Of a stretch of 64,000 nucleotides of DNA, positions 53,576 to 64,000 are shown one piece after another. A model generated the notes under the pieces. It searched no databases. It saw only the letters and a list, made by a program, of their open reading frames with translations, and was not told the origin of the DNA. The position numbers were made by a program, and so were the translations under genes. The first letter of the stretch is position 1. Each line of letters opens with the position of its first letter. Source of the DNA: Candidula unifasciata (lineage: Eukaryota > Mollusca > Gastropoda > Stylommatophora > Geomitridae); the NCBI GenBank assembly GCA_905116865.2, contig CAJHNH020008546.1, positions 688,773 through 752,772 on the forward strand, in the 5' to 3' direction.

Positions 53576-54470
53576 CAAGATGTATGTCACCAATTAGTCT
53601 CTGCAACACTCAGCACACACTAGAATGGTTTGGTCATTGGTTCACTATGTATGATTGCTATCCGTAGGATTATAGGATTAACATTGCACGGATGAGAATT
53701 AAACCAGTCTCATAAATTTCGTTCAACTGTACAACACATGTATATTAGGACCCCTCTTTGGTTACAAAGTAACCAGCAGTCCAGTGTGTGTGTGGGAGGG
53801 GGCAGAGGTGGTGGAGGGTGTGGCAGTCGTTTACATACACTGCTTTTAAGCACAACAAATACCTACGTCTAAAAAGCTCTACAGTACTCAGGATAAATGT
53901 TTAGTTCATACAGTTAACATTTTCGAAATATTAATTTACCATTAGTTTGTCCACTGTTAAGTCTCCACAGACTGCAACCAGTTCAAGTCACTATTGGCCT
54001 AATGGTGATCACATGCGACGCCATAAAGAAAACAGGAGGGGAGGGGAGGGGGGAGGATTAGATCGCTTAACTGCATAATAACCTACTAGAGGCTTAGAAC
54101 CCGAAACTTATGCCCTGCTTATGTGTACAATTATAATAATCATAATAATAATGATACACAATATTATTATCAGTAGCATTAGTATTTGCTTGTTGGCAAA
54201 TAAATGTAACAATATAATTGGAAAACAAAAATCTCATTTATAACTAAGCCTACATTTTTAAACAGAGAAAGTCAACATGTGGTTAGGAGTCGAGGGCTAA
54301 TACTGCCTGCAGTGACATAGCATCCGCCACGTCTATAATTCGTGAATTCTCTAACAAAACGAAGACTAGCTATAGGAAACCAACAGCTGTATTAGGTAAC
54401 TCTAAGGCTCTAATATCTTCCACGGTGCCACTCTCATACAGTTATCAAATAACAACGAGATTCTGTTTAA
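53576..54470. other. Spacer without recognised gene
   Basis: Unique sequence, small GGGAGGGG patch at 54035. Confidence 0.45.
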
Positions 54471-55140
54471 TGGTTAGTTGCGTATCTGTAATGAAGGATA
54501 TTTTCACCCTGATTGGGAAGGTTGGGGGGGGGGGGGGAAGCCCCAAGCTAACAATAATAACGAGAAAAGCCAGATACTCGGATTAAACGAGGTTTTCAAG
54601 ATAGGGGACGACCACGAGTTATCACGGGGAAGTAAAGGAGAACGACCACAGGTCGCCACGTGGAACCCAAGAACAACCACGCGTTGCCACGTTGAACGAA
54701 CACTGGGTATAAGAACAGACCCCTAGTTAGGATATGTAAGTATGTGTTGACCGTGAGAGCGAGAGGATGTGAGAGTGTTCGGGAGAATGACAACGTGAGA
54801 CTGATTGTTAAGAGAGGAAGACCAGACGACAACATCCATCGAAGCCAAGTCCAGCCAGGCCAGTCTGTGTGAAGTCTGTGGTAACAACCAGATCCATCTA
54901 CGCGGCGATGTGGAAGTGAAGCTCCCGAACTCTGGTCGATGTCTGTGTGAGGAGAAGTCAGCATGTTGAAGTCTGATAACTGTGGTGCGTGTAAGCTGTA
55001 ACTAGGACACTGACAGGACTTTTATGTAAGTGATGAGATGTCAATAAACTGTTTCGTACTTTGAAGTCGGTGTCGGCTTGTCCCAGTTATGTCATCGTAA
55101 GAATGTGTGCTAATGGCATTCACTAGACACATCATCTCCT
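54470..55140 (+). mobile_element. Candidate solo LTR
   Basis: A GC-balanced block with GGTATAAGAACAG (54706) as a TATA-like box and CAATAAACTG (55043) as a poly(A) signal 335 bp later, followed by a GT-rich stretch, the layout of a U3-R-U5. Neither terminal TG..CA nor a 5-bp target duplication could be fixed. Confidence 0.3.
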
Positions 55141-55199
55141 AGACAACAAGCCCAAAGTCATCAACTACTTACAGCCAAGTAGAAGACGACTTATTGGAG

Positions 55200-55416
55200 T
55201 ATCCTTTACAGGACGTTGCAGAACCAACCCCAGCAGCCCCTGGCTGTTGTGCGGTTGGTCTAGGCAAATTTACGTCCAGTTTGCCATTGCCTCTGGACGG
55301 TTGGCTTTCTTGATACCACTGTCGAAACCAATGCAAGGCCCATGGCTTGCAGCTGTGATCGAACCCTGCATCCGGGCATTTCGAAGCGTTCGCGTCGACT
55401 TAGCCACAGAGCCGAC
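55200..55416 (-). mobile_element. SINE-A, reverse
   Basis: ATCCTTTACAGGACGTTGCA to GACTTAGCCACAGAGCCGAC, with a small deletion at GGTTGGTC. Confidence 0.9.
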
Positions 55417-55464
55417 CCGGTTTAATGACCTCTCAATTAATTTATCTCCTCTACTTGTCTATTC

Positions 55465-55684
55465 GTCGGCGTTTGTGTCTTAGGTATTGCGAACGCGCAT
55501 CGTGATGCCGGGATGCCGGGTTCGATCCCAGCTGCGGGCCTTGCGCCTTGCGTTGATTTCGACAGTGGTATCGAGAAGCCTACCGTGCAGGGGGCAATGA
55601 CAAATTACTGGACGTAAATTTGCCTAGAAAAACCACAACAGCCAGAAAGTGCTGGGGTTGTTTCCTATAAAGGATACGCAACTA
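55465..55684 (+). mobile_element. SINE-A
   Basis: Head CGTCGGCGTTTGTGTCTTAG, B box GGGTTCGATCCC, end GGATACGCAACTAC. Confidence 0.9.
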
Positions 55685-55899
55685 CTACTTCGCATCCGGT
55701 TTGTGGTTCTCCGGTATAACTGTACTACGTGGCTATACGGTTGAACGAAGTTTGAGGGATTTGTGTCGGTTTGGTTCATATTCTCGAGATCCCCCCCCCC
55801 CCTTTCCCCTCCTCAGACTGCAACAACAGGTTGTACAAAATACTAGGTAAGAATGTACTCTTAGCTTCTTCTCTGCTTTCAGTTCCTCATCCAGGTTTT

Positions 55900-56640
55900 G
55901 TAAGTAAAGTAAAGGGCCCTTTTCCACGCCTTCCATCGACCTGAAAGGCAAGGTCAAGGCAAGTATCCATCCACGGCACATTCGAATCCAAAAGCTTTGG
56001 GCAGAGAGGCGAGCTTCATTCCACTATACAAACAGGGTTACCATCCAATCCACATCATTGAGATAAATATTTGTAAATATTTAACTGCAAGGTCGACAAT
56101 ATTTAAGGTGAGCTCTAAGAAAAATTATGTGAAATAAAGGCGGCCGCTTAGCTATAGACAACGCAGTGAACTGGCTGACCCGAAAAATACTTTTAGCACA
56201 ATATGCCCGACGGAAGTCACGACATATTTTGTTTTATGAACCCGCATCTTCCGGGTAGTTTTAAACTCTACCTCGGCTTCCAGATCGACCCAGACTTTAC
56301 TGAGTATCTAAAATGTTTTTGGTAGTAAAGGAGATTTGCGTAATGTTAATTAGATCACTTATTCAGTGTCGAATCGTCAATACAAGTTGGGTCTCCTATG
56401 ATTTTTCGGTTGCTCGATCGCCGTTAAAACGTTGAAAGGACATTAAATTTTTTACCCTCCTAGTTTGAATAAGCTTTGAGTGGGTACCAGCAACAGACCT
56501 GGAAAGTAATGGCGGCTGGCGTAATGCTGATCACATCAACCACGAAGTGCCGATTGGTCTATACAAAATATAGGCCTCACCCTATTTGCTCGGTACGCCA
56601 GAAGGCGGGGGAAAAGGGTTACTAAATCATCGCCCTTAAA
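55900..56640 (+). mobile_element. Several degenerate SINE-B pieces
   Basis: 55902-55935 is a reverse 3' scrap. 56275-56390 is a drifted body (CAGATCGACCCAGACTTTAC). 56465-56620 is the clearest, AGTGGGTACCAGCAAC to CGGGGGAAAAGGG. Confidence 0.6.
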
Positions 56641-56862
56641 GAGATCTTCACTTTTTTACCCTTCAAGTTTTAATTGGAACTAAATGGATACCTGATAAAG
56701 TCCTAGGACCTAACGGCGGCTTATGACGCTGAGCACATTACCTTATGAATATCGATTGTTCTATTCAATTTATGTCTAGTCTTATATGACAAATACTGAT
56801 AGCTTGGAAAAGAATTCTTTAAAATTACTTAATTTTCTTAATGCCAGATGAAAAGATTATAT

Positions 56863-57200
56863 GGCTATCCTCCAAATAACAGGCACAAAAGATGGCGGCC
56901 GCAAAAGCACCCTAACAGAGCCTCAGTCACGTGTCAATTGCGCACTTCCGGCGACTTAATTTGCGGTTTTCCGGCGACTCACGAGCAGCAGCTTCCGCAA
57001 CTCCTGCATCTTTGCTTGTCAGTCCTAGCCATCTATTTTAGTCACAATCCACGCCGTGTGAGCGGCTCTTTGGATACCCCCGGCGGTGGCGGTAGTCGCC
57101 GGGAAACCGCAAATTAGGTCGCCGGAAGTGCGCAATTGGCACGTGACTGAGGCCCTGTTTTTGGCCGCCATCTTTTGTGCCCGTTGTTAGGAGGATAGCC
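56863..57200. mobile_element. Palindromic MITE copy 3 (338 bp)
   Basis: Ends GGCTATCCTCCAAATAACAG and TGTTAGGAGGATAGCC, long inverted repeat through GATGGCGGCCGCAAAAGC / TTTTTGGCCGCCATC. Target duplication GATTATAT at 56855-56862 and 57201-57208. Confidence 0.93.
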
Positions 57201-57499
57201 GATTATATATTTATAAAATTTGTTATGGTATTACGAGTTTCGCTTGGCGCTGTTGTGTGTTTTGTAAACACCGACTGGCTATCGGACGGTCGTGGTTCAG
57301 CAAGCACACACGACTCCCACGTGAAACATTTATTGCTTATTGTTCGGTAAGGTTGTTTTACCAGATGTATTGTTTATGTGTCATTATTATCAAATACCAT
57401 AAATGTGGGGTATGGTTGCTTGTCTCTCATCTTATTACCCCCACACATTTTACATGAGACTTGTAGCCATACGTTCTGTCGACTATCACGATAATGGAC

Positions 57500-57733
57500 T
57501 TAAGGTTAGTTGCGTATCCTTTACAGGACGTTGCAGAACCAACCACAGCAGCCCCTGGCTCTTCTGTGGTTTTTCTAGGCAAATTTACGTCCAATAGTTT
57601 GCCATTGCTTTCTGGATGGTCGGCTTTCTTGATACCACTGTCGAAACCAACGCAAGGCGCATGGCCCGCAGCTGGGATCGAATTGGGCATCCTTGCATTA
57701 CGAAGCGTTCGCATCGACTTAGTCACAGAGCCG
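57500..57733 (-). mobile_element. SINE-A, reverse, 12-bp target duplication
   Basis: AAGGTTAGTTGCGTATCC to GACTTAGTCACAGAGCCG; ACGATAATGGAC lies at 57488-57499 and 57734-57745. Confidence 0.92.
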
Positions 57734-57825
57734 ACGATAATGGACATAGAACAGCTAAAAATACCCTAGTATGAAATTCAATTTGTAAAAGCAACCGCTA
57801 TTTATTACTATTATTTTACTCGTCT

Positions 57826-57935
57826 TCAGATCTGTGTGACAGGAACCAACAGTCTGCATACAGAAAGTCAGATATGTAAACCTGATATTTGTGCACCGCT
57901 CAAGTCCTGTTACAAGACGAGAGGCCAGCGATGGA
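57826..57935 (-). repeat. Repeat F fragment, reverse
   Basis: GGAACCAACAGTCTGCATAC and TCAAGTCCTGTTACAAGACG. Confidence 0.55.
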
Positions 57936-58097
57936 CTAACATTTATGACTTCCTAGAAACATTCACAGCAGGTGAACGCGACAAAGCAGAAGGCGTTGAG
58001 CTGATGTACTATCTTAAGCCTGAGGATGTTGGCAGGCTTGTGTAGGCGCAAAGACCTGTACAAATTAGGAATGTTTATTGCCACTAAAAGAGGATAA

Positions 58098-58359
58098 GCG
58101 GCGTCCGTGGCTAAGGCAGCATACCGCGATCGAAACCCACTGCAGGCTGCGTGGATTTTTGTCCTGGTATGGGACGTCGCAGGACGACCCAGCCTCAAAT
58201 GGGTACCAAGATGGGCTGTCCTAGGAAAGTAAAGACAGCCGGCGTAATGCTGACCACATTACCCACAGAGTGCTAATGGTCTGTAAAAATATGGGACGCT
58301 CTGCCCATATGCCCGATGCGCCGAAAGGCGTGAAAAGGGATCTTTACTTTACTTTACTT
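58098..58359 (+). mobile_element. SINE-C, second copy
   Basis: GCGGCGTCCGTGGCTAAGGC, GCGATCGAAACCCACTGC, ACAGCCGGCGTAATGCTGAC, AAAGGCGTGAAAAGGGATC. Confidence 0.88.
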
Positions 58360-58372
58360 ACTCTAATAGACA

Positions 58373-58550
58373 TGGTACCAGGAAGAAGGGGCAGGGGCCG
58401 ACCGACACGAAGATGGGCACAGGATAGAAGTGACTCCTTATGTGTGAAAGTGTATGAGGCGGGAGAACTGGCAAGAAACCGAGTCTCTTTCAGGTAGACT
58501 GTGATGAGAGCGACGTTTTGCAAAGGACATGCTACACGATGATGATGATG
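58373..58550 (+). pseudogene. 5'-truncated LINE tail with 13-bp target duplication and (GAT)n end
   Basis: Reads GRRGRGRPTRRWAQDRSDSL and EAGELARNRVSFR, ends GATGATGATGATG. ACTCTAATAGACA lies at 58360-58372 and 58551-58563. Confidence 0.85.
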
Positions 58551-58604
58551 ACTCTAATAGACACATGGTGGTGAGTCCCGACATCTTTTTTTTACTTTAG
58601 AAAG

Positions 58605-59655
58605 AAAAGACTGTATAAAGCTTATTGCGTTTATGATTCCATGCAGGGTCCTTAACTCCATGGAGCACTTCTTACTAACTTGTAACCACCACGAAATAGA
58701 AAGACAAGAGCTCATACTGCACCTCAGAGCCACAAAGCAACCAATTACAATTGAAAACTGCCTCAGTGTAAGCTGCGACAAAAAGGTACAGCGACTTATG
58801 AAGCAGTTCATATCCAGAACTGGGAAAGCGATCCGAGAGCCACCTCTCAACCTGATGTGACCTGACCAGATCCAGCGTGTACCAGCACCCTCAACAGAGC
58901 CAGCTATCCCTCCCTCTCACTCTTCCGACTTCACTGTATGTCCTCTAAAAGGTATTCCTGCGATTCTACCTATGCTATTTCCACTCCTTCTCTACCACAG
59001 GCGAATAACACAGACTAAACCATCACAACTAACATAAATCTCCTTTAGTGTATTTTCAGAAAGATAAAGACGACGGAACCCACCAAAGGCCACCCGACGC
59101 TCCGAGGCAAACCAGCTAAAGGGCATAGCACAAGAAGGGGACCAGCACTCGTGGATTCCAGTCTATTATGCCTTTCTTCTTACATCCCCCGCCACTCCCC
59201 ACATATGTCTAAAATGTAAAATCAGTTTATTTTCAGATAAATTCCTGCCTCTACACGAGCTATCAACCCAAGAGCAAAACGCACGAAGGGCAAGCATTGT
59301 GTAGAGCCTCATCCCACCAGAAGCTCAAAGCACCAGGGACCTCACTCTCAACCAAGCAAGCTATCTGTCTCTCTCCATCTTCCGACATACCTGTAAAATC
59401 TCTTGGCACCTTCGGGCGTTCTAAATTTTGTTGTTGTTGCATATCTGTGTTACCTCCTCCACACACACACACACACACACACGCACGCACGCACGCACAC
59501 ATACGCACACACGCACACGCACGCACACATACGCACACACGCACACGCATGCACGCCGCACGCACGCACACACACACACACGCACGCGCGCACACACACG
59601 CGCACGCGCACACACACACACACGCACACACGCGCACACGCGCACACACACAAAG

Positions 59656-59686
<31 letters not shown>

Positions 59687-60030
59687 TCGGCTGCGCACAA
59701 CAAGTAGATTGTGACAGTCGTCCTGATAGGGGCCTTGTGTGGGACGCCCAATCTGCGGAACTGTTTGCTTCGCCGTGGTGTGACTGAGGACTGACTTGGT
59801 ACTCGCACAGACGGTCAGTGCAACGGCCAGCGGATAGCCAGCTAAAGACAGGAACCAGGACCCCTTAAAACCCGTTTGGAACTTAGGCAGCAAAAGAACA
59901 ATCTCAGGTGTAATTGCTCACAACAAAGGAACAGAAACTAAATAAGATAGCAAAGGAACCGTCCTTCAGGCGGCCAAAAAAGGACTAAGCTTTTGTAATT
60001 TATGTTTTATTTTTACGATACGATACAATA
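58605..60030 (+). pseudogene. LINE C-terminal region with long 3' untranslated part
   Basis: 58630-58860 reads NSMEHFLLTCNHHEIERQEL and REPPLNLM-stop, the zinc-knuckle-like end of I/Jockey-type LINEs. 58860-60030 is non-coding, contains an imperfect internal repeat (CTCTCACTCTTCCGAC near 58916 and CTCTCCATCTTCCGAC near 59372) and the CA array, and ends in CGATACGATACAATACGATT, a possible pentamer tail. Confidence 0.5.
59460..59684 (+). repeat. CA/CG dinucleotide microsatellite
   Basis: CACACA interspersed with CGCACG units over 225 bp. Several long His/Thr/Arg or Cys/Val reading frames here are artefacts of the repeat. Confidence 0.95.
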
Positions 60031-60129
60031 CGATTCCATTACTTTAATACATATGTTAACCATTTATTTGTAAACCATCATGACACTTGCAGAAATGTCA
60101 AAAACATGCAGTGTGTTAGCTTTGGCATT

Positions 60130-61083
60130 TTAATTATTTACTGGATAAATTCTTTCACTGGAAATTGCAATTGTGATTTTTGAGCAGCATAATTTGATCA
60201 CCGACCTGAAATCTGTGTCCTGTAGAACGTACACAAAGAAGTTGGCCCAGGTGTGAAACACGGCTAGTATTTTGAGAGCGTCAAACGTTGAATTACTATA
60301 ATTAAAAGACGGATTTCCGATGCTTACAAAAAAGTAAATATTAAAGATGACAATAGGCGTCACAAACAAAAAGAATGTTCCGAATATAGTAACGGGCATG
60401 CGAACGATGTTCCAGGTCATTCGATTATATATGGTTTCACCTCTGTTGTTGTTGGCTGCCAGTCGCGATTTATGAATAGCTACACTTTGACGTCGAATGA
60501 TAAATCCGATGTGCACATAAATGGTCAGCATTAAACCACCTACAACAAAGTGGAAGGCGGCATCTACTGTAGCGTAGCCAATCATAAACTCTGTAGGACT
60601 GGATCTGCAGTCTGTGACTATGTGCACGCCTGATAACATCGATATGAACCATACGCATATCAAACAGCAGATAATTAATTTAGAAGTTATCACTCTTTGA
60701 TGTACGAACGGCCAGGCGATGTAAAACCAGCGTTCAGCGGAAATAACCAAATGACAAAGTCGGCTGCAGATCATGGTGCAAGACACTACATATAAACTAG
60801 AGCAAAGAAAGGCTGGGGAACAAGGCAATTGTAGATTTGTGTTTACAGTATATAGATTTCCTGCTGATAACGTACCATAGGCTGGGGCAAATAGAAGGTC
60901 ACTGACAGCTAGTGAAGCAACAAATACATTTGAGAATGTGTGCAGACGCGGACTGCAACAAATACTGACGAAAATAATAGCGTTGAGGATGAATGAAATA
61001 CTCAGTATAGCAGTCTCAATAACTGATATAGACACATTTCCAGGTCTGAAAGTATTTGAAAAGGTGTCCGAACAGTTATCCAT
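60130..61083 (-). CDS. Orphan class A (rhodopsin-like) G-protein-coupled receptor, intronless
   Basis: 317-residue intact reading frame with seven hydrophobic segments. Landmarks: N34 in TM1 (SFILNAIIF), SLAVSD in TM2 with D62, C88 before TM3 and C159 in the second extracellular loop (the usual disulfide), E117-R118-W119 where most receptors have DRY, W145 in TM4, P243 in TM6 without the usual Cys-Trp, and NFFVY (281-285) in place of NPxxY in TM7, followed by DTDFR of helix 8. One likely N-glycosylation site, NVS at 16, lies before TM1. The whole receptor is one exon, common for invertebrate class A receptors. I cannot assign a ligand; a melatonin- or amine-like placement would be a guess. 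The first ATG gives a normal-length N terminus. Confidence 0.88.
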   Translation of the reverse strand: MDNCSDTFSNTFRPGNVSISVIETAILSISFILNAIIFVSICCSPRLHTFSNVFVASLAVSDLLFAPAYGTLSAGNLYTVNTNLQLPCSPAFLCSSLYVVSCTMICSRLCHLVISAERWFYIAWPFVHQRVITSKLIICCLICVWFISMLSGVHIVTDCRSSPTEFMIGYATVDAAFHFVVGGLMLTIYVHIGFIIRRQSVAIHKSRLAANNNRGETIYNRMTWNIVRMPVTIFGTFFLFVTPIVIFNIYFFVSIGNPSFNYSNSTFDALKILAVFHTWANFFVYVLQDTDFRSVIKLCCSKITIAISSERIYPVNN

Positions 61084-61860
61084 TGCGCTTTATAGAAATA
61101 GTAATTAGTGAATAATTAGCAATTATTAGCAAACCACAAATAGCTCGAGTTTACAGTCAATGTGGCTATATTTAGTAATTGAACATAGCTTTAGATGTTG
61201 TTTCTACTCCTTCCTCGTTCATTGTAAGTCCTTCACCAAAACGCATCTAATACAAGAAGTTGCTAGTTCTAGCTACATACCATGGCGTCGTACAGTATTA
61301 TGTGTGATTACGTTAGGTGGTGTCCTTTGTGAGCGCTATACCAAAGTTACCTACACTAATTTTTGTGTGTGTGAATATGGACTAAGAGGATTTTCATTGC
61401 TGTTATCTGTCGCTTTACAATGTACCAAAGACACACATATCTGTTCATTTTTACAGACAGGTCAAAGCAAAGTATTAGTTTACATACAACTATAGTTTTT
61501 TTTTTCTTCCCCAGAGCTCTCATTGTTGAAACATTGATTTCCTCCGAACACTGATTTGGCGCTTAAGTACTTCGGCGTAGTATACTTGTTTTAAGTTTGG
61601 CAGGACTATAAAAAGGTGCCAGACTACTATTGGGCTATTGCAACAAAGACAAGGATCCGATAAGCATTTCTTGAATTTATGATGTCGCTGACGATGTCGA
61701 TGGCAGTTTAGGAATGATAACAAAGACTTATAAAAACTTTAGACACCATATAAACATCTGGTCTGTTTTCCTGTAAAAAGGTTTTTAAAAATAAATTTTT
61801 GTATGTACTGTTTCACAAAATAAAGTTGCTCAAATCGTAAATATAGGTCTACTTGTCAAT
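61084..61860. other. Upstream region of the GPCR gene
   Basis: Unique AT-rich sequence that should hold the receptor's promoter. No convincing TATA element or coding sequence recognised. Confidence 0.4.
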
Positions 61861-61869
61861 AACTGGATA

Positions 61870-62110
61870 GGTAATCACTTTACTTGTCAGTCCGGTGGTC
61901 GTGCATTCGAATCCGTATCAAGATAGATATTATATAAAATTTACACTGACCCTTGCAACAGGGTCGACACAGTTTAAAAAAATTATATGTGACATAAAGG
62001 CGGCTGGTGTGTTATGGGCGACATATTCCATTAAGTGTCTATTTGTCTATAACAAATATGCAGTTACATATCTTTATTTCCGTTCTGCTTTCCCCTCCAG
62101 GCTGCTCCCT
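61870..62110 (+). mobile_element. Very degenerate SINE with B-like body
   Basis: GTCGTGCATTCGAATCC (B box), GGGTCGACACAG, AAAGGCGGCTGGTGTGTTAT; the order follows SINE-B. Confidence 0.5.
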
Positions 62111-62151
62111 GAAGGTCTGACACCCTAAGATTACACAATCTTACTTTGAAT

Positions 62152-62212
62152 GGTAAACCACGGCCAGCTCCAGATTTATATATATTTACTGGAGCTGGCC
62201 GTGGGTAAACCA
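62152..62212. repeat. Perfect 16-bp hairpin flanked by 9-bp direct repeats
   Basis: Stem CCACGGCCAGCTCCAG (62158-62173) and CTGGAGCTGGCCGTGG (62189-62204) around a 15-nt AT loop; GGTAAACCA lies directly on both sides (62152-62160 and 62204-62212). Confidence 0.9.
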
Positions 62213-62930
62213 ACAGGGCACATCTTAGATAGCCCCGTTTCAATTCTACAAAAGTTACAAGCACGGCACCGTAACGACCACACCAGTCAGATGTCACCTG
62301 CAATCCTTTGAGGCCAAGATTTGCGGTAATGACAACTATATATCTAATTCCCTTCAAGGAGTTTTTAAGTTTGTCTACATTTAAATGCGGTTGACAATAA
62401 TTGGATAGTTAATCCTGAAAAAATAATAACCATTAAAACCGTATAGAGGCGGTGAGATCATGAATTAATCACATTTACTAAAATAGTTAATTGCAGTGAG
62501 TCGGTAACAATGACTTGAGCACATCTGTCAAAACCGTTACATGCTTTGAAGTATTAAATCCGGAATTATCCCTGGCTATAGATACAATTCACAGTTACCG
62601 ACTAGTAAATTCTCATATGGAGTTTTTCAGCATCTGTGGAAATATTCCAGCGACAAGCTTCTTCGTGTTTTCTTTTATTTTTAAACAGCTTCATAAACAA
62701 GAAAAATGTAGGGAATTAATTGTGTAAAGTAAATCCACGACAGGCGTGGCAATTTTAGTTTCAAGCGGTGAAATAACAAAATGTGTTGACATCGAAGCAC
62801 CAGCATTAAATCTGTTAAATGTCTCTTGTGTATCACAAGAGCTGGACAAACAAGCGCGCTAAATGTTTTTGTCCACAGTCTGTCCTCTTCCATGTTTTAT
62901 TTAATTATTACTGATCTCACGCAGGGTCTA
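62213..62930. other. Spacer without recognised gene
   Basis: Unique sequence; no splice-bounded conserved protein stretch recognised. Confidence 0.4.
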
Positions 62931-63475
62931 AAACAATGATTCCCAAATCTTTTCTTCCACCACCCCTTTTCAATTCAAAAAACAAATCGGTTGGCGACCC
63001 CCTTCTTCCACCCCTCACCCTAGAAATATCATCATCAGCAGCATGTGCCATGCCGTTAAACAAAGGTGATTACTATACAACAATCGACAAGATCAGAAGA
63101 ATCACGGATCAGGTCAGTGCTCCCTCCTCCGATGCATGATCCATCACAGGGTGTCTCCATGCTCCACGTATCCAATAGCAGTTGAGTGGCATATCTTCCT
63201 TCTTTGTCTGGTTTCTCCATGCTTGTTCTCACTGAAATATTTTTTTTTAAAACTGTCAGTTCATGGTATTTAAATTTCAATTACTTTCAGTTCACTGCAT
63301 TTTTCTGTTGAGCAGTGTATGTTTACATTTTAAGATTTACAATGTCATTAGCTGCTATCGTAATAATTGTAGATGGTCTTATCTTTGAATTTTATTATGA
63401 TTTAATAAAACTATTGTGGTAATGTATTTTTTAAGTATAACCCTTCGTTTATCTCCTTGTTTTCTGCAGTTGCAA

Positions 63476-63584
63476 GTAGTATGTCAACGAGGAATCAGAT
63501 CGCATTTGCCCCAGCCTGCGGCTGCGGCAGATCGATACGTATTGATAATGGGTTTGAAAAAGGGCGACAGCTTTCTTCTAAAGG
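63476..63584 (+). CDS. Possible exon of an unknown plus-strand gene
   Basis: A pyrimidine tract and CTGCAG acceptor precede a GC-richer open stretch, MSTRNQIAFAPACGCGRSIR then IDNGFEKGRQLSSKG, followed by GTGAGA. Splice context and composition look exon-like, but I do not recognise the protein, and a transposon origin is possible. Confidence 0.25.
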
Positions 63585-63654
63585 TGAGATACATTTTGTC
63601 TTTAAAAAAAAAAAAAAAAAAAAAAAAAGAAGGTTGAGACAACTTGTGTATGAC

Positions 63655-63835
63655 TGACTGACTCTCTACCCCACCAGGACATCACACAAGCGATAAACAT
63701 CCGATGACACAAAGTGCCACCGTGTGGGTGAGGATCACCGTGGAGAGGTCCCAGAAACCGCGTTCAGACAGTTGGCCGTACTTATGGCCTGCCTATATTG
63801 CGTTCAAATTACACAAAATTACGTCCTAAAAAGGA
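63655..63835 (+). repeat. Dispersed repeat G, copy 2
   Basis: CCCCACCAGGACATCACAC, GACACAAAGTGCCACC, GAGGATCACCGTGGAGAGGT, matching 48068-48245. Confidence 0.7.
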
Positions 63836-64000
63836 CGTACGGATAAGAATGAACTGGTGTATATTTTGTGAACGGGAAAAACAACTCCTGTATATCTTTA
63901 AAAAAAAAGGGGGAAACAAATTTTGTATATTTGGTATACAAAAGGGAAGATAAACTGGAGCATGGTGTACTCGGGGTGAGACAGAGTGGCACCTAGGCTC

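Noticed and set aside
59263..59893. His/Thr-rich and Cys/Val-rich frames of 100-180 residues
   Set aside because: They cover the CA/CG microsatellite in all frames and lack any family match.
61160..61495. 111-codon plus-strand frame upstream of the GPCR
   Set aside because: No recognisable domain, composition or splice support; treated as chance.
62936..63139. hAT-like transposon end or an exon near TGATTCCCAAATCTTTTC
   Set aside because: The phrase resembles some hAT termini, but no partner end or target duplication was found, and the reading frame has no known domain.

Overview
This window looks like a repeat-rich animal genome, most likely a lophotrochozoan such as a mollusc (inference). 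The two main genes are split by phase-consistent introns. tRNA-derived SINEs, 5'-truncated LINE tails, short inverted-repeat DNA transposons and minisatellites fill the introns and spacers. No bacterial, viral, CRISPR or true tRNA/rRNA features were found, and the species cannot be named from this sequence.

Left part (1-39.6 kb): one large minus-strand gene, the homologue of vertebrate ELAPOR1/ELAPOR2 (KIAA1324/EIG121 family), a type I membrane protein with a cysteine-rich ectodomain. I could place 14 consecutive exons with canonical splice sites and unbroken phase (39642 down to 1804). They encode a signal peptide and about 671 residues of ectodomain; the remaining exons lie left of position 1. 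Its introns carry most of the mobile elements and five minisatellites. One minisatellite, in 57-bp units, is built from the 3' end of exon 3 together with its splice donor. It gives 12 evenly spaced donors, any of which keeps frame.

Middle part (39.6-47.3 kb): a 2.7-kb head-to-head spacer, then a plus-strand four-exon gene for CFAP276 (C1orf194), a 169-residue ciliary doublet-microtubule inner protein. As I recall, human ELAPOR1 and CFAP276 are also adjacent and divergent, so this may be an anciently conserved gene pair. A decayed duplicate of CFAP276 exon 2 lies just upstream of the real exon.

Right part (47.3-64 kb): mostly repeats. It holds a 1.3-kb ACTA/ACTC/ACTG tetranucleotide array that starts at the tail of a SINE, a degenerate 65-bp tandem repeat, a candidate solo LTR, an inverted-repeat transposon and a CA-rich microsatellite. 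It also holds one intact intronless minus-strand gene for an orphan class A GPCR (61083-60130) and a 43-bp perfect hairpin flanked by 9-bp direct repeats.

Repeat families used in the entries: SINE-A (tRNA-like head, ends CAACTAACC), SINE-B (body with GTCGACCCAG, ends CCTTTACTTT), SINE-C (different head on a B-like body), SINE-D, an I-like LINE with RNase H, several RTE/CR1-like LINE tails often ending in (GAT)n, repeat F (about 280 bp), TTAA-flanked MITEs and a palindromic MITE with 8-bp target duplications. Most tandem arrays here appear to be seeded by pieces of these elements.
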